From the NCBI RefSeq assembly GCF_029846175.1, contig NZ_JARWAC010000027.1, positions 62,001 through 126,000 of the forward strand: 64,000 bases of DNA, in the 5' to 3' direction. The notes under the pieces were generated by a model that was not told the DNA's origin, did no database searches, and was given only the letters and a program-made list of their open reading frames with translations. Positions 33,959 through 43,610 of this stretch are shown here, one piece after another (the stretch's first letter is position 1; each line of letters begins with the position of its first letter). The DNA is from Sphaerisporangium sp. TRM90804. Lineage in GTDB: Bacteria; Actinomycetota; Actinomycetes; Streptosporangiales; Streptosporangiaceae. The position numbers and the translations under genes are program-made.

Positions 33959-34739
33959 GACGCTGCGCGAGTACCGTCGCTCGCTCATCGGGTGGACGGT
34001 GGGCATCTGCGCGTTCGCCGGGATGTACACCTCCTTCTTCCCGCAGATACGAGCGAATGCCGATCTGTACAGCCAGGCCGCCCTGTCGAAGTACCCTGAC
34101 AGCGTGCGCACCCTGCTCGGGGGGCTGGAGAACATCACCAGCGGCGCGGGCTTCATGCAGTCCATCATCTACCAGCTCTTCGTGCCGCTCCTGTTCACCA
34201 TGTGCGCGGTCGCCCTGGGCGCGAAGGCCATCGCCGAGCCGGAGGAGTCCAAGACGCTGGAGCTGACGTTGACGCTGCCGCTCGACCGCAAGCGCCTGGT
34301 GCTGGAGCGGTTCGCCGCCCTGGTCGTCGGCCTGCTCGGCGTCGCCGTGGTGTCCCTGCTGGTGGTGGCCCTGGTGGGCGCGAGCGTCGACATCGGCGTC
34401 CCGTTCGGCCGCATCCTCGCCGCGCACTCCATGGTGTTCCTGCTCGTGCTGTTCTTCGGCACCCTGTCGCTCACGGCGGGCGCCGCGACGGGGCGCAAGG
34501 CGGCGGCCCTGGGCGTCGCGGGCGTGTACGCGGTGGCGGGGTACGTGGTCAACGCGCTCGCGCCCAACGTCGAGGTCATGAGCTGGCTGAACCGGCTCTC
34601 CCCGTTCTACTACTACAGCGAGGGCCGGCCGCTGATCACGGGCTTCCCGATCGGCGACGCCCTGGTGCTGCTCGCCGCGACGGCCGTCCTGGTGATGACC
34701 GCGGTCCTCTCGTTCGACCGGCGTGACGTAGGAGTGTGA
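33939..34739 (+). CDS. ABC-2 exporter permease
   Basis: A 266-residue integral membrane protein with six hydrophobic segments; it begins MPTLVLKTLREYRRSLIGW and contains EPEESKTLELTLTLPLDRKRLVLERF, the coupling-helix region of ABC-2 permeases. It pairs with the preceding ATPase. The substrate is unknown; self-resistance or lipid export are possible. The stop overlaps the ATG of the next gene. Confidence 0.88.
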   Translation: MPTLVLKTLREYRRSLIGWTVGICAFAGMYTSFFPQIRANADLYSQAALSKYPDSVRTLLGGLENITSGAGFMQSIIYQLFVPLLFTMCAVALGAKAIAEPEESKTLELTLTLPLDRKRLVLERFAALVVGLLGVAVVSLLVVALVGASVDIGVPFGRILAAHSMVFLLVLFFGTLSLTAGAATGRKAAALGVAGVYAVAGYVVNALAPNVEVMSWLNRLSPFYYYSEGRPLITGFPIGDALVLLAATAVLVMTAVLSFDRRDVGV

Positions 34740-35818
34740 TGGACGTTCTCGCTCACGTGAGCGAGGCCACCGGAGTGCCCGCCGACCTGCTCGGCGGGTA
34801 CATTCCTGTGCTGACGGCCGCCGCCTCCACCGGCCGCCTCCCCGGCCGTGACGCGGTGGAGGCGCTGCGCGCGTCGGGGACGGCCGCCGCCGAGCGCGGC
34901 GTGCCGCTGCGGGCGGTCGCCGACGCGTGCCTGCTCGCCGCCGAGCTGACCGTCCGGGCCACCTGCCCGGCCGACGCCTCCGTCCTCGGGGCGGTGCGCC
35001 GGGCGGTGGCGGCCTACGCCGACGGGTACGAGCACGCGCAGCTCCGCGCGATCCGCGAGGAGGAGAACGCCCGCCGCGAGTTCGTCGACGACCTCCTGCA
35101 GGGGCGGGCCGACCGGCTGGCCGAGCGGGCCGCGCACTTCGGGCTGCGCCTGGCCGAGGCGTACGTGGTGGCCGTGGCCAGGGACGTCAAGCCCATAGAG
35201 GACGGCGACCCGCTGCTGCGCCGGGTGGAGCACGCGCTGGTCACCCGATTCGGCTCGCACAACATCCTGGTGGCGGTCCGCGACGGCCTGCTGGTGTGCG
35301 TGACGCCCGCCAGCCTGGGGGCGGCCGTCGGCGAGTTCACCCACCACGTGCGGGGCAACCTCGGCTCCGGCTGGCGCATCGGCGTCGGCCGCTCGCATCG
35401 CGGCCCCGGCGGGGTGGTGACGTCGTTCCGGGAGGCGGGTGAGGCGATCGGGCTCGGCGACCGGCTCGGTCTGCTCCCCCAGGTGCTCAAGGCCGCCGAC
35501 CTGCTCGTCTTCCCGGTGCTGCTGCGCGACCGCGAGGCCATCGACGACCTGGTGGCCACGGTGCTCGGCCCGCTGACGGGCGCGCGCGGCGGACCGGCGC
35601 CCCTGCTGGAGACCCTGGAGGCGGTGTTCGCCGCCCAGGGCAACCAGACGGCCGCCGCCCGCAGGCTGGGGGTGAGCACCCGCGCGGTCACCTACCGGCT
35701 TGAGCGGATCCGCCGCCTCACCGGCTTCTCGCCCGACGACCCGACCCAGCGCTTCACTCTGGAGACCGCCGTCATGGGCGCCCGCCTGCTCGGCTGGCCC
35801 GCGCCGGAGCAGGGGTAG
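34739..35818 (+). CDS. PucR/CdaR-family transcriptional regulator
   Basis: A 359-residue regulator; the ATG overlaps the permease stop, with GGAG just upstream. The central part has a GGDEF-like divergent domain, and the C-terminus holds the PucR helix-turn-helix (FAAQGNQTAAARRLGVSTR then AVTYRLERIRRLTG). As the last gene of the exporter operon it probably senses the transported compound or a metabolic signal and controls this operon. Confidence 0.88.
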   Translation: MDVLAHVSEATGVPADLLGGYIPVLTAAASTGRLPGRDAVEALRASGTAAAERGVPLRAVADACLLAAELTVRATCPADASVLGAVRRAVAAYADGYEHAQLRAIREEENARREFVDDLLQGRADRLAERAAHFGLRLAEAYVVAVARDVKPIEDGDPLLRRVEHALVTRFGSHNILVAVRDGLLVCVTPASLGAAVGEFTHHVRGNLGSGWRIGVGRSHRGPGGVVTSFREAGEAIGLGDRLGLLPQVLKAADLLVFPVLLRDREAIDDLVATVLGPLTGARGGPAPLLETLEAVFAAQGNQTAAARRLGVSTRAVTYRLERIRRLTGFSPDDPTQRFTLETAVMGARLLGWPAPEQG

Positions 35819-35853
35819 GTCCTGAGCAGGGGTAGGCCCGGAGCACGGGCAGG

Positions 35854-36816
35854 TCAGGGAACCAGCAGCAGCTTGCCCGTGGTGCGGCGAGCCTGCAGGT
35901 CCTCGTGGGCGGTGCGCGCCTCGGCGAGCGGGTACCTGCGCGAGATGTGGATGTTCAGCGCCCCGGAGGCCACCGCGCCGAGCACGTCGGCCGCGCGCTC
36001 CAGCAGCTCCTCCCGGGTGTGGATGTGGTGCGCCAGCGTGGGCCGGGTCAGGAACAGCGACCCGGCCTTGTTGAGCCGCTGCGGGTCGAACGGCGGCACC
36101 GGCCCGCTGGCCGCGCCGTACAGGGCCAGCGTGCCGCGGATGCCCAGGGCCTCCAGGCTGCCCTCGAACGTCGCCGCGCCCACGCCGTCGTACACCACGC
36201 GCACGCCGCGCCCGCCGGTGAGGTCGCGGACGGCCTCGGCGAAGTCCTCGTAGCGCAGCACCTCGTCGGCCCCGGCGTCCCGGGCGAGCTTCTCCTTCTC
36301 GGCGGTGGAGACGGTGCCGATCACCCGGCCGCCGAGCAGCTTGACCGTCTGGGTGAGCAGCAGCCCCATGCCGCCGGCCGCCGCGTGCACCAGCACGTCG
36401 TCGCCGGGCTGTACGGCGTAGGTTGATCGGGTCAGGTAGTGGGCGGTGAGGCCCTGGAGGAACACGGCCGCCGCGGTGTCCAGCGCCACCTCGTCGGGGA
36501 TGGGGATCGCCCGGCCTGCGGGGATCACCGCCTTGTCGGCGTAGCTGCCGCCCACGTCGCCCCAGCCGACGCGGTCGCCCACCGCCACGCCGGTCACCTC
36601 GGGGCCCACCGCGGTCACCGTGCCCGCGCCCTCCTGGCCGGGGGTGAAGGGGATCGGCAGCGGGTAGCGGCCCTCGCGGTGGTAGACGTCGATGAAGTTC
36701 ACGCCTGCCGCGGCCACGTCCACCAGCACCTCGCCGGGCCCGGGCACCGGGTCGGGGGCCTGCGCGTAGGCGAGGGCGGATGGGCCGCCGGGTTCGGAGA
36801 CGACGATGGCACGCAT
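35854..36816 (-). CDS. NADPH:quinone oxidoreductase (zinc-independent MDR)
   Basis: A 320-residue protein from ATG 36816 (the open frame continues far upstream over the divergent gene). It starts MRAIVVSEPGGPSAL, has the GVNFIDVYHREGRYPLPIPF and PGQEGAGTVTAVG segments of QOR, the NADPH motif VHAAAGGMGLLLTQ and no structural zinc cysteine cluster. QOR enzymes reduce quinones with NADPH. A 9-bp hairpin lies about 80 bp upstream. Confidence 0.92.
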   Translation of the reverse strand: MRAIVVSEPGGPSALAYAQAPDPVPGPGEVLVDVAAAGVNFIDVYHREGRYPLPIPFTPGQEGAGTVTAVGPEVTGVAVGDRVGWGDVGGSYADKAVIPAGRAIPIPDEVALDTAAAVFLQGLTAHYLTRSTYAVQPGDDVLVHAAAGGMGLLLTQTVKLLGGRVIGTVSTAEKEKLARDAGADEVLRYEDFAEAVRDLTGGRGVRVVYDGVGAATFEGSLEALGIRGTLALYGAASGPVPPFDPQRLNKAGSLFLTRPTLAHHIHTREELLERAADVLGAVASGALNIHISRRYPLAEARTAHEDLQARRTTGKLLLVP

Positions 36817-36896
36817 GCGCTGGACTCCTTCACGATCACTGGACGCTCGTTCGTGGCCAACCGGCCATGCCTCACCGTTGTTCCCGCGACCGCGAC

Positions 36897-36926
36897 GCCA
36901 GCCCCACGTCACCCGCCGGGGCTGGC
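36897..36926. other. Hairpin in the divergent QOR / GH1-LacI intergenic region
   Basis: GCCAGCCCC (36897-36905) and GGGGCTGGC (36918-36926) form a perfect 9-bp stem. Its role is unclear; it could separate the two divergent promoters. No LacI-type palindrome with central CG was found in 36817-37074. Confidence 0.4.
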
Positions 36927-37074
36927 GCGCGGGTGAGCACATGTAATGCAATGGCCCTGTACGCCCGGCGGGGGCATTATGGGTGATCATCATATTCAAC
37001 GGGGAGATCGGCGGCGGCCCGGCGTGCCGCCGTCCCCTGTCGCGCACCGGACCACCCGACGGGAGCCACCCGGA

Positions 37075-39474
37075 ATGACCGCACCGATCATCACGACCCG
37101 GAAGCAGACGCTCGCCTTCCCCGAGGGCTTCGTGTGGGGGGCGGCGACCGCCGCCTACCAGATCGAGGGCGCGGTGGACGCCGACGGCCGGGGCGAGTCG
37201 ATCTGGGACGCGTTCACCCGGCGGCACGGCGCCGTCATGGACGGGCACACCGCGGACACCGCCTGCGACCACTACCACCGGTACGCCGGCGACGTCCGCC
37301 TCATGGACGAGCTCGACCTCATGGCCTACCGCTTCTCGGTGGCGTGGCCGCGCGTCCAGCCCGACGGCCGCGGCCCCGTCAACAAGCCCGGCCTCGACTT
37401 CTACGAGCGGCTGGTCGACAGCCTGCTGGCCGCCGGCATCACCCCGTACGCCACGCTGTACCACTGGGACCTGCCCCAGGCGCTGGAGGAGCGCGGCGGC
37501 TGGGCCGAGCGCGACACCGCCTACCGGTTCGCCGACTACGCGCGCGTCGTGCACGACCGGCTGGGCGACCGCGTGGACACCTGGATCACCGTCAACGAGC
37601 CCTGGGTGTCGGCGTTCCTCGGTTACGGCATGGGCGTGCACGCCCCGGGCCGCACCTCGCACGCGGACGCGTTCCGCGCCTCCCACCACCTGCTGCTCGC
37701 CCACGGCCTCGGCACCCAGGCGCTGCGCGCCGCGGGGGCCAGGGAGATCGCGCTCACCCTCAACCTCGCCCCGGTGGTGACGCCGCGCCAGGTGCACGAC
37801 CCTGCGACGCCGATGTCCGCCGAGGACGCCGAAGCCGTCGAGCGGGTGGACTGCCTGATCAACCGGCAGTTCCTCGACCCGCCGCTGCGGGGCGTCTACC
37901 CGGACCCGGCGCTGCGCATCATCGAGCGCGTCGCCGGCCTCGGCCACGTCCACGATGGCGACCTGGAGACCATCAACCAGCCGATCGACCTGCTGGGCGT
38001 CAACTACTACACCCCCTGCGTGGTGCGCTCGGGGCCCGGCGAGCCGGCCAACCCCGCCTACCCCGGCACCGAGGACGTCGAGTTCTGCGGCGCCTACGCC
38101 CCGACGACCGCCATGGGATGGCCGATCGTCCCCACCGGCCTCTCGCAGCTCCTGGGGCGGCTGGCGCGCGACTACCCCGGGGTGGGGCTGCTGGTCACCG
38201 AGAACGGCGCCGCGTTCGACGACGTGGTCACCGGCTCCAGCGTGCACGACGCCGACCGCGTCGCCTTCCTGGAGGCGCACCTGCGCGCCGCGCACGACGC
38301 CATCGAGGCGGGCGTCGACCTGCGCGGCTACCTGGTCTGGTCGCTGCTGGACAACTTCGAGTGGGCCGAGGGCTACCACAAGCGCTTCGGCATCGTGCAC
38401 GTCGACTACACCACCCAGCGGCGGCTGCCGAAGGACAGCGCGCTGTGGTACCGCGACGTGATCCGCCGCAACGGCCTGTGGAAGGAGCGCAGCCGGCGGC
38501 CCACCCTGGAGGAGGTCGCCGCCCGGGCGGGCGTGTCCAGGTCGACGGTGTCGCGGGTGATCAACGGGCAGGGCAGGGTCAGCCCGGAGATCAGCGAGAC
38601 CGTCATGCAGGCCGTCAGCGAGCTGGGGTACGTGCCGAACTCGGCGGCGCGCAGCCTGGTGACCGACCGCACCGACACGGTGGCGCTCGTCGTGCTCGGC
38701 GCCGACGGGCGGGGCGGCGACGACCCGCTGTTCTCGGCCGTGGTGCGGGCGGCGGGGTCCGCGCTGGAGGACTCGGGCAAGCACGTCACGCTCATGCTGG
38801 CCGGTTCCTCCGCGCACGCCCGGATGCGCGTGGAGCAGTACGTCGCCGGCGGGCACGTGGACGGCGTAGTGCTGGTGTCGGTGCGGGGCGGCGACCACCT
38901 GCCGGCCGCGCTGGCCCGCACCGGGGTGCCGATCGTCTCGGTGGGCCGCTCGGCGCTGCCGTTCGTCGACGGCGAGAACACGGCCGGGGCCGCGCTGGCG
39001 GTCAGGCACCTGCTCGCGAAGGGCCGGCGCAGGATCGGCATGATCGGCGGCCCCGTCGACAGCCTGGCCGCGCAGGACCGGATGGAGGGATACCGCGACA
39101 CCGTCCGCGACGCCGGGCGCCGCTCCATGATCGCTCTAGGCGACTACACGCGCGCGTCGGGGGCCGAGGCGATGCGGCGGCTGCTGGACGACGACCCCGA
39201 GCTCGACGCCGTCTTCGCGGCCGGCGACCTGATGGCGATCGGCGCCCTGCACACGCTGCGCGAGAGCGGGCGGCGGGTGCCCGACGACGTCGCGGTGGTC
39301 GGGTTCGGCGACGTCGAGGCGGCGGCCTACACCGTCCCGCCGCTCACCACCGTGCGCAGCTCGGGCACCGACCACGCGCTGGCGGCGGTGCGCCTGCTGC
39401 TGCGTCAGATCGACGGCGGCCCGGTCTCCTCGATCATCCTGCCCACGGAGCTGGTCGTCAGAAGCTCGACCTGA
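37075..39474 (+). CDS. Fusion of GH1 beta-glucosidase with a LacI-family regulator
   Basis: One uninterrupted frame of 799 residues from ATG 37075 (GGGAG upstream). Residues 10-475 are a complete GH1 enzyme: FPEGFVWGAATAAYQIEG at the start, acid/base Glu in ITVNEPWVS near 176, nucleophile Glu in LLVTENGAAFDD near 377, and LVWSLLDNFEWAEGY near 423. Immediately after the usual GH1 end (DSALWYRDVIRRNGL) comes PTLEEVAARAGVSRSTVSRV, the LacI helix-turn-helix, then a full periplasmic-binding-like effector domain to residue 799. The linker is only about 8 residues. These are normally two adjacent genes. A true fusion would tie enzyme and repressor together; a lost stop codon or sequencing error is the alternative. 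Confidence 0.9.
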   Translation: MTAPIITTRKQTLAFPEGFVWGAATAAYQIEGAVDADGRGESIWDAFTRRHGAVMDGHTADTACDHYHRYAGDVRLMDELDLMAYRFSVAWPRVQPDGRGPVNKPGLDFYERLVDSLLAAGITPYATLYHWDLPQALEERGGWAERDTAYRFADYARVVHDRLGDRVDTWITVNEPWVSAFLGYGMGVHAPGRTSHADAFRASHHLLLAHGLGTQALRAAGAREIALTLNLAPVVTPRQVHDPATPMSAEDAEAVERVDCLINRQFLDPPLRGVYPDPALRIIERVAGLGHVHDGDLETINQPIDLLGVNYYTPCVVRSGPGEPANPAYPGTEDVEFCGAYAPTTAMGWPIVPTGLSQLLGRLARDYPGVGLLVTENGAAFDDVVTGSSVHDADRVAFLEAHLRAAHDAIEAGVDLRGYLVWSLLDNFEWAEGYHKRFGIVHVDYTTQRRLPKDSALWYRDVIRRNGLWKERSRRPTLEEVAARAGVSRSTVSRVINGQGRVSPEISETVMQAVSELGYVPNSAARSLVTDRTDTVALVVLGADGRGGDDPLFSAVVRAAGSALEDSGKHVTLMLAGSSAHARMRVEQYVAGGHVDGVVLVSVRGGDHLPAALARTGVPIVSVGRSALPFVDGENTAGAALAVRHLLAKGRRRIGMIGGPVDSLAAQDRMEGYRDTVRDAGRRSMIALGDYTRASGAEAMRRLLDDDPELDAVFAAGDLMAIGALHTLRESGRRVPDDVAVVGFGDVEAAAYTVPPLTTVRSSGTDHALAAVRLLLRQIDGGPVSSIILPTELVVRSST

Positions 39475-39666
39475 GACGGCCCGCGAAGGGTGCCGGACGT
39501 GGCGGTTGTGGCCGCCGGGACGGCTGTGGCCGGCCTGGTTACCGCCGTGGCCCGTGGGGCTCAGGATGGGACCCCTATTCCGTGACGACAGCAGGTAAAA
39601 GCCCGATTCGCTCTGTAATCATGACTCTTTGTAGTCCGCCATGTCGAAAGAGGCAGGGACGACCAC

Positions 39667-40959
39667 GTGCGAGTCATCGGCAAGACGGCGAAGCCGCAGG
39701 AAGTCGGAGGGGTCGCGCAGCGCCCGGCCTCCTTCCGGGACGTGTTCGGGGTCGCGGAGTACCGCGCGCTGTTCGGCGCGGCCGTGCTGTCGTGGGTGGG
39801 CGACTACTTCGCCAAGGTCGCGGTGACCTTCCTGGTCTTCCGCGACACCGGGTCGGTGCTGCTGTCGGCGCTTGGCTTCGCCGTCAGCTACCTGCCCTGG
39901 GTCGCCGGCGGCCCGCTGCTGGCCGCGCTGGCCGAGCGGTACCCCTACCGGCGGGTCATGATCGCCTGCGATCTCGCCCGCATGGTGCTGATCGGCGCCA
40001 TGGTGCTGCCCGGGATGCCGCTTCCCGGCCTGCTCCTGCTGCTGTTCGGCGCGTCGCTGCTCACGCCCCCGTTCCAGGCGGCCCGCTCGGCGCTGGTGGC
40101 GCGGCTGCTCACCGGCGACCGGTACGTCGTCGGGCTGTCGTTGCAGAACATGGCCGCCCAGGCGGCCCAGATGGCCGGCTACGCGCTGGGCGGCGCGCTG
40201 AGCGCCGTCGACGCGCGCGGCGCCCTGCTCCTCAACGCCGCGGCCTTCGGCGCCTCGGCGCTCATCCTGTGGCGCGGCGTGCTGCCCCGGCCGGTGACCT
40301 GCGCGGAGGTCGTGCGGCGCTCGCTGCTCCGCGAGACCGGTGACGGGCTGCGGCTGGTGTTCGGCCACCCCGTGATGCGGCCGATGGCCCTGGTCGTGTT
40401 CAGCGTGGTGGCGATCGTGATCGTCCCGGAGGGCCTGGCGATGGCGTGGGCGCCGGAGTTCGGCGGCGGCTCGCACATCGCGGGGCTGCTGATGGCGGCC
40501 CTGCCGGTCGGCTGCGTGATCGGCGCGGTGGTGACGCGGGTGACCGTCCCCGAACAGCGGCTGCGGCTGGTCAAGCCGCTGCTCATCGTGGGCCCGCTTC
40601 TGCTGGTGCCCGCCCTGGCCGGCCCGCCCTTCCCGGTGGTGCTGCTGCTGGTGCTGCTGTCGGCGGGCGCCGTCAACACCGTGATGGTCCCGCTGAACGG
40701 CCTGTTCGTGCAGATGCTCCCGGACGCCTTCCGCGCCCGCGCCTTCGGGATCATGCAAGGCGGCATCCAGCTCACGCACGCCGCCGCCGTGCTCGCCTCC
40801 GGCGCGATCGCCGAACGGTTCCCCGTGCCGGTGGTGGTGGGCGCCTGGTCCCTGTGCGGCCTGTTCGTGATGATGATCGCCGTGACGGCCTGGCCCCCCC
40901 AAGAGGTGGTGAGACAGGAGATAGCCCGCACCGCCGAACTCAACCGCGCCACGGCCTGA
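39667..40959 (+). CDS. MFS transporter
   Basis: A 430-residue membrane protein with about twelve hydrophobic helices. It has the motif A-like loop LAERYPYRRVM between helices 2 and 3, FRDVFGVAEYRALFGA at the start and a second similar half. It resembles the MFS clade of putative drug or multi-substrate exporters common in actinomycetes. No substrate is predictable. It stands alone, convergent with the Ser/Thr kinase gene. Confidence 0.88.
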   Translation: MRVIGKTAKPQEVGGVAQRPASFRDVFGVAEYRALFGAAVLSWVGDYFAKVAVTFLVFRDTGSVLLSALGFAVSYLPWVAGGPLLAALAERYPYRRVMIACDLARMVLIGAMVLPGMPLPGLLLLLFGASLLTPPFQAARSALVARLLTGDRYVVGLSLQNMAAQAAQMAGYALGGALSAVDARGALLLNAAAFGASALILWRGVLPRPVTCAEVVRRSLLRETGDGLRLVFGHPVMRPMALVVFSVVAIVIVPEGLAMAWAPEFGGGSHIAGLLMAALPVGCVIGAVVTRVTVPEQRLRLVKPLLIVGPLLLVPALAGPPFPVVLLLVLLSAGAVNTVMVPLNGLFVQMLPDAFRARAFGIMQGGIQLTHAAAVLASGAIAERFPVPVVVGAWSLCGLFVMMIAVTAWPPQEVVRQEIARTAELNRATA

Positions 40960-40983
40960 GGGTTCGAAATGGGTCGCCGTCCC

Positions 40984-41028
40984 CGACATGATGCCTTCGG
41001 CGCAGCCTTCTCAGGGGCGACCCTCACC
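40984..41028 (-). repeat. Dispersed 45-bp repeat, copy 1
   Basis: The reverse complement of this segment matches 55801-55845 at 42 of 45 positions. The core GAAGGCTGCGCCGAAGGC contains a small GCC-GAA-GGC hairpin. It lies 25 bases downstream of the MFS stop. Confidence 0.8.
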
Positions 41029-41261
41029 GGGCCCCTCCTCACCGTCGCGCGGGTAGCCCGGCCTCAGTTGCCCGAGCAGCACTCTCGGGGGGACGGCCCT
41101 CCATCTCCGTCCTGTGTGGTCATCCCTCCCGGCGCCGCGTCGGCGGGAGGCGGTACGGCGGAGTCGGCGCCGTTGTACGGCGGCGCGCTTATGGGCAGCG
41201 CAACATGCCGACTCGAGGACGGTTGCGCGACGGTGGCGGGTCGGCTGGGTCAGGGACGCCA

Positions 41262-41285
41262 TGAGAAGGCTGCGCCGAAGGCACC
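41262..41285 (+). repeat. Dispersed repeat, partial copy 2
   Basis: TGAGAAGGCTGCGCCGAAGG and the next four bases share the core of the 45-bp repeat. Its first 22 bases are the exact reverse complement of 40993-41014, so copies 1 and 2 face each other across the convergent MFS/kinase intergenic region (40960-41320), which holds no gene. Confidence 0.8.
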
Positions 41286-41320
41286 GTACGGGAGGCGAAC
41301 CAGTGAACGGTGGGGCCGTG

Positions 41321-43417
41321 TCAGCCGGTGCGGTTGGGAGCGGTGCCCTGGACGGTGAAGTCGTCGAAGGAGGTCTTCAGCAGGGCGCCGGACTTCTCCG
41401 GGACGCGGGTCAGCAGGCCGACGTCGCCGTTGGGGAGGCCGGAGGCGTCCAGGTACGACTGCACCTGCTCGCCGTTCACCCACATGGTCAGCTGGACGCC
41501 GTCGGCGGTCTGGGCGCACTCCACCTGCATCCGGGCGGGCGTGCCCTTCTCCAGGTCGTCGACGGGGACGGCGGCGGTGAGGTCGCCGCCGGCTCCCTTG
41601 GTCAGGCGGCGGATGCGGGCCTGGCCCTGGGGGGTCAGCAGGAACTCGTACCGGCTCTGCCGGTACTCCTCGTCGGCGCGGCAGTAGAGCCCGTACTCGC
41701 CGGGGCCCTTGAACGCGCGCACGGTCGTGGTGACGCTGACGAGCAGGTGGCCGGGCGTGGTGGGCGTCGGTGTGGCCGAGGGGTCGGGGGTGGCGGGCTG
41801 CTTGGCGACGAACGGGATGGGCGCCTTCTCGACGCGCTCGGAGCCTTCGTCGTCCACGTCGACGGCGTAGTAGCCGCCGGGCGCGTAGCCGTACTTGCCG
41901 TACTGCTCGCCGGTGTAATCCCCGCTCCAGCCGGTGCCGCTCTCGTTGAAGTCGACGCGGTACAGGAAGCCGAGGTCGGTGGGCGGCCCCGGCGGCGCCA
42001 GCAGGACCCGCGCCCCCAGCAGCGCGACCGCCGCTGCCACGCCGATCGCGATCAGGCGCACTCGCTTCGCGCCCGTGCGGGGCGCGGGGCGGTCGCCGGA
42101 CGGGGGCACGGGGCCGCCGCCCGGCCCGGGGGGCACGGTGCCCTGCCCGTGCGAGGCCGCGCCGGAAGCGGGGAGCGTCGGCGGGGCTCCATGCGCGGTG
42201 GGCGCCGCCCCGTGCGCGCCTGTCGGCGGGCCGTACAGGGTGGGTGGAGTCCCGTGCCCGGTCGGCGCCGTGCCGGTTGCGCCTGTCGGCGGGCCGTACA
42301 GCGTCCGCGCGCTCCCGTGCGCGGTGGGCGCCGCCCCGCGCGCGCCCGGCGCGGCTGTCGGCGGGCCGTACAGGGTGGGCGCGTTTCCGTGTGCGGTGGG
42401 CGCCTGTCCGTGGGTGCCCGGCACGGTTGTGGGCGGGCCGTACAGGGTGGGCGGGGTCCCGTGTGCGGTGGGCGCCGGTCCGTGTGCGCCCGGCGCGGTT
42501 GTCGGTGAGTCGTACGGGGTCGGCGCCTGGCCCGGGATGGTGGGGCCGTGCAGGGTGGGCGGGGCGTGGCGCCAGGCCTCGGCTACCGAGTGCTCGGCGC
42601 GCTCGGGGGTGGTGCGGCCGACCATCTGGTCGAGGATCTGCTGCGCCGTCGGCCGGTGGGCGGGGTCCTTGCGCAGCGTCGCCGCCACCAGGGCGTGCAG
42701 CGAGGGCTCCATGCCCTCCAGCGACGGCTCGGCGCTGAGCACCTGGTAGACGATCGAGGGAAGCGAGTCGCCGCCGAAAGGCGTGCGCCCGCTGGCGGCG
42801 AACGCGACCAGGCAGCCCCAGGAGAACACGTCGCAGGCGGGGGAGACGGGCTCGCCGCGCAGCGCCTCGGGGGCCATGTAGCGGGGCGTGCCCATCAGCT
42901 CGCCGGTGCCGGTGATCCCGCCCAGCGTGTCCAGCGCGCGGGCGATGCCGAAGTCGATCACCCGGGGGCCGACCGGGGACAGCAGCACGTTGGACGGCTT
43001 CAGGTCGCGGTGGATGACGCCCGCGCTGTGGATCGCGGTCAGCGCCGTGGCGACCCCGACGGCCAGCGCGTCCAGGCTGGAGCCGCGCAGCGGCCCGGAC
43101 GCCCGGACGGCCTCGTCGAGGTTGGGGCCGTCGACGAACTCGGTGACGACGTAGAGCTGGTCACCGTCGAGGTCGGCGTCCAGGACGGCGGCCGTGCAGA
43201 AGCGGCGGACCCTGCCGGCGGCCTGGGCCTCGCGGCGGAAGCGGGTGCGGAACTGCTCGTGCTGGCTGTACTCGGGGTTGATGACCTTGACGGCCACCCG
43301 CTGCCCGGTGCCGTCCTGGCCGAGGTAGACCGTGCCCATGCCGCCCCGGCCGAGACGGCCGAGCAGCCGATAGCGGCCGATCTGGGGGGGATCACCCGGA
43401 CTTAGGTTGTTCACCAC
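41321..43417 (-). CDS. Receptor-type Ser/Thr protein kinase with Pro-rich repeats
   Basis: A 698-residue membrane kinase of the bacterial Hanks type. Residues 10-265 form the kinase: GRGGMG loop, catalytic Lys44 (VAVKVI), HRDLKPSN with Asp138, DFG at 155-157 and GTPRYMAPEAL activation segment. Residues 275-440 are a low-complexity linker made of tandem units such as PPTLYGPPT and GAAPTAHG. One transmembrane helix follows at about 455-475 (IAIGVAAAVALLGARVLLA). The outer 220 residues form a beta-rich domain (VDFNESGTGWSGDYTG, VEKGTPARMQVECAQTADG) that looks like a lectin or jelly-roll sensor. It probably transduces an extracellular signal; the targets are unknown. Confidence 0.92.
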   Translation of the reverse strand: MVNNLSPGDPPQIGRYRLLGRLGRGGMGTVYLGQDGTGQRVAVKVINPEYSQHEQFRTRFRREAQAAGRVRRFCTAAVLDADLDGDQLYVVTEFVDGPNLDEAVRASGPLRGSSLDALAVGVATALTAIHSAGVIHRDLKPSNVLLSPVGPRVIDFGIARALDTLGGITGTGELMGTPRYMAPEALRGEPVSPACDVFSWGCLVAFAASGRTPFGGDSLPSIVYQVLSAEPSLEGMEPSLHALVAATLRKDPAHRPTAQQILDQMVGRTTPERAEHSVAEAWRHAPPTLHGPTIPGQAPTPYDSPTTAPGAHGPAPTAHGTPPTLYGPPTTVPGTHGQAPTAHGNAPTLYGPPTAAPGARGAAPTAHGSARTLYGPPTGATGTAPTGHGTPPTLYGPPTGAHGAAPTAHGAPPTLPASGAASHGQGTVPPGPGGGPVPPSGDRPAPRTGAKRVRLIAIGVAAAVALLGARVLLAPPGPPTDLGFLYRVDFNESGTGWSGDYTGEQYGKYGYAPGGYYAVDVDDEGSERVEKAPIPFVAKQPATPDPSATPTPTTPGHLLVSVTTTVRAFKGPGEYGLYCRADEEYRQSRYEFLLTPQGQARIRRLTKGAGGDLTAAVPVDDLEKGTPARMQVECAQTADGVQLTMWVNGEQVQSYLDASGLPNGDVGLLTRVPEKSGALLKTSFDDFTVQGTAPNRTG

Positions 43418-43610
43418 GTCGCCTTACCGCTATGCACCTGTTCGCGGGTGCCACCCTATCGAGATCGACGCCCGCTGATCCCCGATCCGCGCGGCCAGTG
43501 ACCCCCCGACGGAACACCGGCGGGCGGCGGCTACCCGCCACCGCCCGTCGGCGCCGTCCTGTCTCACAAGGGGCCGCCCCGCGCACTGCCCGGGGGCACG
43601 CTAAGTGGCG

